This document shows positions 1-5,051 of a stretch of 6,509 nucleotides of DNA, piece after piece. The translations under genes and the position numbers were made by a program. The stretch spans positions 1 through 6,509 of the forward strand of contig BFAR01000041.1 in the NCBI GenBank assembly GCA_008974855.1, in the 5' to 3' direction. Within the stretch, counting starts at the first letter, position 1, and each line of letters begins with the position of its first letter. A model generated the notes under the pieces. It was not told where the DNA came from, did not search any database, and saw only the letters and a program-made list of their open reading frames with translations. The DNA is from an archaeon MnTg01 (GTDB lineage Archaea; Thermoproteota; Nitrososphaeria; Nitrososphaerales; Nitrosopumilaceae).

Positions 1-725
1 AGCTTACAGAAGATATTGCAGAAAAACTTGGAGGTACAGCAGTTATTACTACTGCAGCTGATGTAAACAAAACAATTGCAGTTGATCTCTTAGGAAAAGA
101 GTTTGGTTGGAAGATTGAAGATGATTCTACAGTAACAAAGATTAGTGCTTTCATGGTAAATGAAGAAGAAATTGGTGTTTATCAAGATGCAGGAAATAAA
201 GATTGGTGGAATAAAAAACTGCCAATAAATGTCATAATTTATTCTTCAATGGAAGAATTGAAAAATTCACAAGCAAAAGGATTATTGATAATGACAGATA
301 AGGAAATTGATAATAAAGAAATTTTAAGAAATTCTGTAGTTTATAGACCACCAACACTTGTAGTAGGAGTAGGATTACATGGAGACACTACAAAAGAAAC
401 TATCAAAGAAGGTTTGAATTTTTGTTTAGAAAAATACAAACTTAGTGCAAAATCAATTGCAAAGCTTGTTTCCATTAAAAAACAACAAGATGTACAAGGC
501 TTAATTGATTTAGGAAAAGAAATGAATGTACCTATTGAATATTTTCAAAAAGAAGAATTAGCAACAATTGATATTCCTAATCCTTCAAAGACAGTTCAAA
601 CCTTTGAAGGTACTCCAAGCGTATCAGAGGCAGCAGCAATCAAAGCTTCAGGAGGTAAGTTAGTTGTTGAAAAACAGAAATTTCCTCCAAATTTGACAAT
701 TGCAATGGCAAGGATTCCAAATTGA
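1..725 (+). CDS. cbiG: Cobalt-precorrin-5A hydrolase CbiG, 3' part (5' end outside window)
   Basis: CbiG opens the delta-lactone ring of cobalt-precorrin-5A and releases the C20 carbon as acetaldehyde, a step specific to the cobalt-early (anaerobic) B12 pathway. The frame is open from the left edge (first full codon at 3) to TGA at 723-725, giving 240 residues of a protein that is normally longer. Counting from that codon, residues 15-35 (ITTAADVN...AVDLLGKEFGW) match the end of the CbiG N-terminal domain, which typically carries a TTATDVxGKxAVD motif. The C-terminal domain begins near residue 119 with VVGVGLHG (family usually GxGCRRG) and ends with EGTPSVSEAAA (202-212) and a family-like tail. 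The ATG at 153 is internal and is not the start, because the homologous sequence continues upstream of it. The stop overlaps the TTG start of cbiX by 4 nt, so the two genes are probably cotranscribed and translationally coupled. The GVGLHG variant of the Cys-Arg-Arg motif is slightly unusual. Confidence 0.9.
   Translation, partial: LTEDIAEKLGGTAVITTAADVNKTIAVDLLGKEFGWKIEDDSTVTKISAFMVNEEEIGVYQDAGNKDWWNKKLPINVIIYSSMEELKNSQAKGLLIMTDKEIDNKEILRNSVVYRPPTLVVGVGLHGDTTKETIKEGLNFCLEKYKLSAKSIAKLVSIKKQQDVQGLIDLGKEMNVPIEYFQKEELATIDIPNPSKTVQTFEGTPSVSEAAAIKASGGKLVVEKQKFPPNLTIAMARIPN
710..714 (+). promoter_or_regulatory. Weak ribosome binding site of cbiX
   Basis: AAGGA lies 7 nt before the TTG at 722, inside the last codons of cbiG. 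It supports TTG as the start, since there is no in-frame ATG close by and the protein then begins MKRGVLLID, where the CbiX fold begins. Confidence 0.45.
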
Positions 726-1474
726 AGCGTGGAGTTTTACTTATTGATAGAGGAAGTAGAGAAAAGGAAGTAAAGGAAGAACTTGATTTTATTTGTAAAA
801 AAGTAAAAGAAAAAGGAAATTATGTTTTTTCTAATTATTGTTTTTTAGAGGTAATTCCTCCATTTATTGATGAAGGAGTTAAAAAATGCCTTCAACATGA
901 AATTGAATCACTAACAATTGTTCCCTATTTTTTGTATCCTGGAAAAAAAGTCAAGGCAGCAGTAAATGATGTAATAAAACTCCAATCAAAAACTAAAGTG
1001 AAATTTGTTATCTCTAAACCAATGTCGATGCATAAAACTATGTCAGAACTTGTGGAAAATAGAGTAAAATCTGCGTTAGAAAAAAATGATATTCCTCTTC
1101 CAAACAATCAAGTTGATGTTATGATAATTGGGCATGGAAGCAAAGATCCTAATGCACAACTTTCTATACAATATGTTGTTGATAACTTAACTAATACCTA
1201 TAGAAATGTCAGTCATTGTTTTTTAGAAATTGAAGAACCAAACATTCAACAAGGAATTGAAAAGTGTCAAAAAAATAATCCTGAAGTTTTAGTAATAGTT
1301 TTTTACTTTTTACATAAAGGTGCACATGTTAAAAGAGATATTTACGAAGATCTCAATCCAGCAATAGAAAAATCAAACCTGAAGAAAGTGTTTATAACTG
1401 AACACATTGGTACCGATGAAAAAATGATTGATTTGATACTAGAAAGGGCACGAGAGGTTGAACATGCAAACTGA
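722..1474 (+). CDS. cbiX: Two-domain sirohydrochlorin cobaltochelatase CbiX (catalytic C-terminal half, degenerate N-terminal half)
   Basis: CbiX inserts Co2+ into sirohydrochlorin, the entry to cobalt-early B12 synthesis. The protein has 250 residues and starts with TTG overlapping the cbiG stop. It is a tandem repeat of two CbiX units (about 1-120 and 130-250). Residues 39-78 align without gaps to 165-204 with 18 of 40 identities, including Cys-Phe-Leu-Glu, a Gly and Tyr-Phe-Leu. The C-terminal unit keeps both family histidines: GHGS with His138 and KGAH with His202, 64 residues apart, as are His10 and His74 of the short archaeal CbiX. The N-terminal unit has DRGS with Arg10 and GKK with Lys76 at these places, so it probably does not catalyse. 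Many archaea have a single-unit CbiX of about 130 residues; this long form resembles CbiK and ferrochelatase, where the metal-binding histidines also lie in the C-terminal half. The neighbours cbiG and cbiC favour cobalt over iron (sirohaem) as the metal, but sequence alone does not prove it. Confidence 0.88.
   Translation: MKRGVLLIDRGSREKEVKEELDFICKKVKEKGNYVFSNYCFLEVIPPFIDEGVKKCLQHEIESLTIVPYFLYPGKKVKAAVNDVIKLQSKTKVKFVISKPMSMHKTMSELVENRVKSALEKNDIPLPNNQVDVMIIGHGSKDPNAQLSIQYVVDNLTNTYRNVSHCFLEIEEPNIQQGIEKCQKNNPEVLVIVFYFLHKGAHVKRDIYEDLNPAIEKSNLKKVFITEHIGTDEKMIDLILERAREVEHAN
1452..1457 (+). promoter_or_regulatory. Ribosome binding site deciding the cbiC start
   Basis: GAGAGG ends 6 nt before the ATG at 1464, ideal Shine-Dalgarno spacing. 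The alternative TTG at 1458 directly abuts this motif and is therefore unlikely to be used. The site lies inside the cbiX coding sequence. Confidence 0.6.
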
Positions 1475-2102
1475 GAAAGGACAATCAATAGAAGATCAAA
1501 GTATGCAGATAATAGAAAGTGAAATTGGTTCACATCAATATAACGAACAAGAATGGCCTATAGTTAGACGAATAATTCATGCCACTGCAGATTTTGATTT
1601 TGCTAGAGATAACAAAATAATTTTTCACAAGGATGCAATTAAAACTGGTATTAATGCACTAAAAAATGGCTGCAACATAATTGTAGATGTTAATGGAGTT
1701 ATTGGTGGCTTTAACAAACAAAACTTGAAAGATTTTGGAAATAATGTAATTTGTAATATTTCTAATCCGTTGATTGTAGATGAAGCAAAAAAATACAACA
1801 AAACTAAGGCACAAACTTCCATGAGAATGGCTGCTTCTGAGATGAGTGGAGGAATTGTTGTAATTGGTAATGCTCCAACTGCACTCTTAGAGGTAATTCA
1901 GATGATTCAGGAAGGAGTAACTACCCCAGCACTAGTCATTGGAATCCCTGTTGGTTTTGTATCATCCCCCGAATCAAAGGAAGCAATTCAGGCATTAGAT
2001 GTTCCATATATCACAAATAAGGGACGAAAAGGTGGTAGTCCTTGTGCATCTTCTATTGTTAATGCACTTTACAAACTATTGAGAGAAAATTCATCTTCTT
2101 GA
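1464..2102 (+). CDS. cbiC: Cobalt-precorrin-8 methylmutase CbiC
   Basis: CbiC moves the methyl group from C11 to C12 of cobalt-precorrin-8, giving cobyrinate, the substrate of CbiA. From ATG at 1464 the protein has 212 residues, the usual length for CbiC/CobH. Signatures are RRIIHATADFDFA (35-47), whose His39 matches the catalytic histidine of CobH; GNAPTALLEV (135-144); GIPVGFVSSPESKEA (160-174), a hallmark of the family; and KGRKGGSPCASSIVNAL near the C-terminus, the ring-contacting glycine-rich loop. The first 25 residues are polar, Glu/Gln-rich and not conserved in the family as I know it. A TTG at 1458 would add two residues, but the GAGAGG ribosome site favours the ATG. The gene overlaps cbiX by 11 nt and is the last of this plus-strand run. 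Its 3' end overlaps the oppositely directed cbiA by 12 nt. Confidence 0.93.
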   Translation: MQTEKGQSIEDQSMQIIESEIGSHQYNEQEWPIVRRIIHATADFDFARDNKIIFHKDAIKTGINALKNGCNIIVDVNGVIGGFNKQNLKDFGNNVICNISNPLIVDEAKKYNKTKAQTSMRMAASEMSGGIVVIGNAPTALLEVIQMIQEGVTTPALVIGIPVGFVSSPESKEAIQALDVPYITNKGRKGGSPCASSIVNALYKLLRENSSS

Positions 2103-3443
2103 AAATTTCACACTGTTTGAAACAAATTGTTTAGCATAATTTGAGCTATCAAAGTAAAGATGACCGTAAGATGCAAGTGTCTCATAGAGTACCAAACCAT
2201 CTTTGCCGTTTTTTATTCCTTTACCAATTTCAAGATTATAGGCAAATTTTGAGTCATTTGGTAATGAAGTAATCTCAGAAAAGTGAAATTCATGTCCATG
2301 AAGCTTCTTAGAACCATTAGAAATTACACACTGTTTACACACTAATCCTTTAGTGTAGTTTAGTGTCATTTTTTTAGTCATTTTGGTTTCTCCATCGATA
2401 AATCCCACCATTGGATGTTTCTTCGTACCATCATGAATTGACTTTGTAAGATACATTAGACCACCACATTCTGCATAAACTGGCATATTCTTTTCAGCTA
2501 AATCTTTAATTGATTTACGCATCTTGTTGTTTTTTCCTAAAGAATTACCGAGTACTTCTGGAAATCCTCCACCAATGTATAGTCCATCACAAGAAGGAAC
2601 TTTAGAATCAGATACAGGACTAAAAAATTTTAATTTTGCACCTTCTCTTCTTAATGCATCTAGATTATCTTTGTAGTAAAAATTAAACGAACTATCTAAA
2701 GCTACGGCAATCGTTGTCTTTAGTTTTTGTTTTGGTTTTTCATTTATTTTTTGTAAATCAGGTACATTCTTGGCAATTTTAATAATTTTATCAATAAAAA
2801 GTGAATCAGAAATTTCCTTAGCAATCTTTTCAATTTTTGTTTTTATTTTATTTTGTTCTGCAACAGGAATCAAGCCTAGATGTCGTGAAGTTAGAGAATT
2901 AGAGGTTTTTGGAATAGATCCTAAAATAGGAATGTTCATAGGCTCTAAGGCTTTTTTGCATAGTTCTTCATGCTTTTTGCTTCCTATTTTATTAAGAATT
3001 AATCCCATAATTCTAGAATTTTTATGAAATTTCGTAAATCCTAATGCCGTTGCAGCAATAGAACGGGCAGTTTTACTAGTGTCTAACACTAGTATTGTAG
3101 GAGATTTCAAAAGAGTAGCAACATGATGGGTGCTTGAATAATTAGAATCTCCAGAAAATCCATCATAATAACCCATTACTCCTTCAATAATAGAAATACT
3201 AGATTTTGAATTTCTAACAAAACTTTTGATTAGTTCTTGTTTTCCCATTAGCCAAGCATCCAAATTTATTGTATCTTTTTTTGCAATAGACGAAAGATAG
3301 GTAGGATCAATATAGTCAGGTCCTACTTTGAATGGTTGAACTGAATAACCCCTTTTTTTTATTCCATGAATTATTGCTGACGTGATTGAGGTTTTACCAA
3401 CCCCACTACTGGTTCCTGCAAGAACTAATCTAGGAATTTTCAA
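2091..3443 (-). CDS. cbiA: Cobyrinate a,c-diamide synthase CbiA
   Basis: This enzyme amidates the c and then a carboxylates of cobyrinic acid, using ATP and glutamine. The protein has 450 residues, typical for CbiA/CobB. The N-terminal synthetase domain shows the P-loop GTSSGVGKTS (10-19), KVGPDYIDPTYLS (39-51), NLDAWLMG (60-67) and IIEGVMGYYDG (85-95). The C-terminal class I glutamine amidotransferase domain shows GLYIGGGFPEVLG (287-299), YAECGGLMYL with nucleophile Cys326, GHEFHFSE (383-390) and SYGHLYF with the likely catalytic His428. All expected active-site elements are present. The start is TTG: translation from there gives the standard MKIPRLVLAGTSSG opening, and the frame upstream holds only an ATA and then a stop 21 nt before the TTG. 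No Shine-Dalgarno site is visible; a TATA element about 27 nt upstream suggests a nearly leaderless mRNA. It is divergent from cobO, the next corrinoid-modifying enzyme, and its stop lies inside the 3' end of cbiC. Confidence 0.95.
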   Translation of the reverse strand: MKIPRLVLAGTSSGVGKTSITSAIIHGIKKRGYSVQPFKVGPDYIDPTYLSSIAKKDTINLDAWLMGKQELIKSFVRNSKSSISIIEGVMGYYDGFSGDSNYSSTHHVATLLKSPTILVLDTSKTARSIAATALGFTKFHKNSRIMGLILNKIGSKKHEELCKKALEPMNIPILGSIPKTSNSLTSRHLGLIPVAEQNKIKTKIEKIAKEISDSLFIDKIIKIAKNVPDLQKINEKPKQKLKTTIAVALDSSFNFYYKDNLDALRREGAKLKFFSPVSDSKVPSCDGLYIGGGFPEVLGNSLGKNNKMRKSIKDLAEKNMPVYAECGGLMYLTKSIHDGTKKHPMVGFIDGETKMTKKMTLNYTKGLVCKQCVISNGSKKLHGHEFHFSEITSLPNDSKFAYNLEIGKGIKNGKDGLVLYETLASYGHLYFDSSNYAKQFVSNSVKFSRR

Positions 3444-3466
3444 TTTTTTTATTAAACCGGATTTTT

Positions 3467-3474
3467 ATTTAAAT
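3467..3474. promoter_or_regulatory. Palindromic TATA element, candidate shared promoter of cbiA and cobO
   Basis: ATTTAAAT is a perfect palindrome in the 53-nt gap between the divergent genes. Its centre (3470/3471) is 26.5 nt from the A of the cobO ATG and 27.5 nt from the first base of the cbiA TTG. Archaeal TATA boxes are centred roughly 26-27 nt before the transcription start, so both transcripts would start at or next to their start codons. Neither gene has a Shine-Dalgarno site, which agrees with leaderless mRNAs. No clear purine-rich BRE that would fix one direction is visible on either side. The positions are seen; promoter activity is inferred. Confidence 0.55.
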
Positions 3475-3496
3475 TGATGCTGACTAGAAATAATTC

Positions 3497-4030
3497 ATGG
3501 GTAAGGATGGTCTTGTAATAGTATACACAGGTAACGGAAAAGGTAAAACAACTGCTGCATTAGGAATGGCCCTAAGAGCAGTGGGATATAATCATAAAAT
3601 TTGTATGATTCAGTTTATCAAAGGCTCATGGCCTTATGGGGAAATTGAATCTATAAAAAGACTCCAACCAGAATTCGAATTAGAAATTGTTGGTAAAGGT
3701 TTTGTGGGCATTATTGATGATAAAACCGCAAGAGAGGATCATAAAAAAATTGCACAAGAAGCAATTGAAATTAGTAAAGAAAAAATCCAATCTGGAAATT
3801 ACAATATAGTTATTCTAGACGAGATAAATTATGCAATTAATCTTGGATTAGTCGATCTCAATGATGTTTTGATTTTAATTAAATCAAAACCAGAAAAGCT
3901 AAACCTTGTTTTAACTGGAAATTATGCAAAAGATGAGATAATTGATGTGGCTGATCTCGTAACAGAGATGAAGGAGATAAAACATCCCTTCAAATCAGGA
4001 ATAAAAGCAAAAAAGGGAATAGATTTCTAA
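3497..4030 (+). CDS. cobO: Corrinoid (cob(I)yrinic acid a,c-diamide) adenosyltransferase, CobO/CobA/BtuR family
   Basis: The enzyme transfers the 5'-deoxyadenosyl group of ATP to reduced Co(I) corrinoid, making the upper ligand of adenosylcobalamin; it also serves salvage of incomplete corrinoids. The protein has 177 residues. It carries the family's P-loop TGNGKGKTTAALG (11-23), the MIQFIKGSWPYGE segment (37-49) and VILDEINYA (105-113), the acidic Walker B-like motif typical of this family. TGN (140-142) stands where TGR is more common, followed by ADLVTEM (152-158). The tail FKSGIKAKKGIDF ends as CobO proteins do. The protein begins close to the P-loop, without the longer N-terminal arm of enterobacterial BtuR/CobA. 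The ATG at 3497 has no ribosome site and lies about 26 nt from the shared TATA element. It is placed opposite cbiA, which makes its de novo substrate. The unrelated PduO and EutT adenosyltransferase families are ruled out by these motifs. Confidence 0.94.
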   Translation: MGKDGLVIVYTGNGKGKTTAALGMALRAVGYNHKICMIQFIKGSWPYGEIESIKRLQPEFELEIVGKGFVGIIDDKTAREDHKKIAQEAIEISKEKIQSGNYNIVILDEINYAINLGLVDLNDVLILIKSKPEKLNLVLTGNYAKDEIIDVADLVTEMKEIKHPFKSGIKAKKGIDF

Positions 4031-4038
4031 CCAGCAAC

Positions 4039-4047
4039 AATAAATTA
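4039..4047 (+). promoter_or_regulatory. Candidate TATA box of the aIF2-alpha/nop10 operon
   Basis: AATAAATTA is centred 26 nt before the ATG at 4069, the spacing seen for the cbiA/cobO element. No Shine-Dalgarno sequence precedes the ATG, so a leaderless transcript starting at or near the ATG is plausible. The 38-nt gap after cobO has no other obvious signal. Read-through from cobO is also possible. Confidence 0.45.
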
Positions 4048-4068
4048 CACACTCAGAAATTTGAATTC

Positions 4069-4872
4069 ATGTCCACTGAAATCCAGGAATTACCTGAACC
4101 AGGAGAAATTGTTCTTGCTACTGTGAGTAAAGTTTCAGATCATGGGGCATATGTTACTCTTGATGAATACAATAATGTACAGGGGTTTTTACATGTTTCA
4201 GAAATTGCACCAGGGTGGGTAAGAAACATAGGCAGATATGTAAAAGAAGGAGAAAAAAAAGTACTCGTTGTAAAAAAAGTAAGATCTGATAGAAACGAAA
4301 TTGATCTTTCACTAAAACAGATTTCTAAAGACCAAAAAAAGAAAAAATTGCTGGAAGTAAAAAGATATGAAAAAGGAAAAACAATTATTCAAAGTGTTAA
4401 AGAAACAGCAAAGATTTCTGACAAGGATTTAGAAGCTCTAGAGGAGAGTATTTTTTCAAAGTATGATTCAATTTATGAAGCATTCTTAGACGTTGCTAGG
4501 AAGGGAATTGATGTATTTAATGAACTAAAACTTCCAAAAAAAACTATTTCAGCAATAGAAGAAGTTAGTTCAAAAATTAGATTACCGTCTGTTGAAATAC
4601 GTGGAATCTTAGAGATTACAAGCACTAAACCAGATGGTGTTGAAATAATTAAAAAAATACTTGGAAGTACTACTAAGAACGATGGTAATTCCAAGATAGA
4701 GATTACCTATGTTGGTGCTCCAAAGTATAGAATATCTGTTTCGTCAGGAGATTTTAAATCTGCAGAAAAAACTTTGAAGCCAATTATTTCTGATATTCAG
4801 ACAGCAATTGAGAAACAAAAAGGCAGTTTTAACTTCGTGAGAGAAGATTCAAAGAAAAAAGGAGGCGGATAA
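4069..4872 (+). CDS. Translation initiation factor aIF2 alpha subunit
   Basis: This is the alpha subunit of the heterotrimeric aIF2, which brings initiator Met-tRNA to the small ribosomal subunit. The protein has 267 residues, the usual archaeal length. An S1-type OB fold occupies roughly residues 10-85, with PGEIVLATVSKVSDHGAYV, GFLHVSEIAPGWVRNI (39-54) and an EIDLSLKQ strand. A charged helical domain follows (about 88-175), then the C-terminal alpha-beta domain (about 176-255, with ISSGD-like SVSSGDFKSAEKTLKPI) that contacts aIF2-gamma. The tail is lysine-rich and ends in three glycines. The residue corresponding to eukaryotic Ser51 is Ala47, and Pro48 sits where a Pyrococcus protein, as I recall it, has a reported phosphorylated Ser48. 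The stop is one base before the nop10 start, an archaeal gene pairing seen widely. The start has a TATA box at leaderless spacing. Confidence 0.95.
   Translation: MSTEIQELPEPGEIVLATVSKVSDHGAYVTLDEYNNVQGFLHVSEIAPGWVRNIGRYVKEGEKKVLVVKKVRSDRNEIDLSLKQISKDQKKKKLLEVKRYEKGKTIIQSVKETAKISDKDLEALEESIFSKYDSIYEAFLDVARKGIDVFNELKLPKKTISAIEEVSSKIRLPSVEIRGILEITSTKPDGVEIIKKILGSTTKNDGNSKIEITYVGAPKYRISVSSGDFKSAEKTLKPIISDIQTAIEKQKGSFNFVREDSKKKGGG
4861..4865 (+). promoter_or_regulatory. Strong Shine-Dalgarno site of nop10
   Basis: GGAGG ends 8 nt before the nop10 ATG at 4874. The same bases encode the terminal glycines of aIF2-alpha, so the Gly tail may be kept by the ribosome site as much as by the protein. Confidence 0.7.
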
Positions 4873-4873
4873 A

Positions 4874-5029
4874 ATGCATTTCCAGTTAAGAAAGTGTGTA
4901 TCATGTAATCAATATACTTTAAAAGATAAATGTCCTAAATGTAATGAAAAAACCAAAATGTCACATCCCGCAAAATTTTCTCCTGATGATAAGTATATGA
5001 AATACCGTCTTCCAGAAATATACGAGTAA
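4874..5029 (+). CDS. nop10: H/ACA ribonucleoprotein subunit Nop10
   Basis: Nop10 is a small core protein of the archaeal H/ACA RNP; it binds the pseudouridine synthase Cbf5 and helps place guide RNA and rRNA substrate for pseudouridylation. The 51-residue frame begins ATG at 4874 and ends TAA at 5027-5029. It opens MHFQLRKC and has a zinc ribbon of Cys8-x2-Cys11 and Cys20-x2-Cys23. Residues 29-38 (MSHPAKFSPD) and the YMKYR stretch match the family's HPPRFSPEDPYxKYR region. The size is normal for archaeal Nop10. It follows aIF2-alpha by one base with a strong GGAGG site, so the two are one operon. The Cys/Lys composition could be mistaken for a ribosomal zinc protein, but the HP-x-FSP-D motif decides for Nop10. 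Confidence 0.95.
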   Translation: MHFQLRKCVSCNQYTLKDKCPKCNEKTKMSHPAKFSPDDKYMKYRLPEIYE

Positions 5030-5033
5030 ATCT

Positions 5034-5038
5034 AAAAA
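5034..5038 (-). terminator. Possible T-rich terminator of the STT3-cyclophilin gene
   Basis: Reading the minus strand, a run of five T begins 14 nt after the TGA of the gene ending at 5052. Archaeal intrinsic termination needs mainly a short T tract. A 6-bp inverted repeat, GTAATT at 5046-5051 and AATTAC at 5061-5066, spans the stop codon but is not needed for this signal. In a genome this AT-rich a T5 run is weak evidence. For the plus-strand aIF2-alpha/nop10 transcript the nearest candidate is a T6 run at 5087-5092, inside the opposing gene. Confidence 0.25.
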
Positions 5039-5051
5039 TAGATAAGTAATT

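Noticed and set aside
153..155. ATG as start of a separate 190-residue gene
   Set aside because: The same frame continues to the left edge with CbiG-like sequence (ITTAADVN), so this Met is internal.
925..1107. Minus-strand frames opposite cbiX (also 1342-1533) and cbiC (1625-1822)
   Set aside because: Antisense shadows with no start signals and no recognisable domains; the plus-strand genes are strongly supported.
2770..3027. 85-residue hydrophobic plus-strand frame that could pass for a small membrane protein
   Set aside because: It is antisense to the well-conserved middle of cbiA. Its hydrophobicity comes from reading Lys/Asn-rich AT codons in reverse.
3075..3093. Perfect inverted repeat with 8-bp arms (ACTAGTGT / ACACTAGT) and a 3-nt loop
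   Set aside because: It lies within cbiA and encodes the conserved LVLDTSKTA region. There is no T tract or start codon nearby on either strand, so chance or codon use is the simplest explanation.
2103..3496. Search for a cobalamin riboswitch upstream of the B12 genes
   Set aside because: The only gap before cbiA and cobO is 53 nt and is fully taken by a short promoter, too small for a riboswitch with its conserved B12 box. The promoter of the cbiG operon is outside the window.
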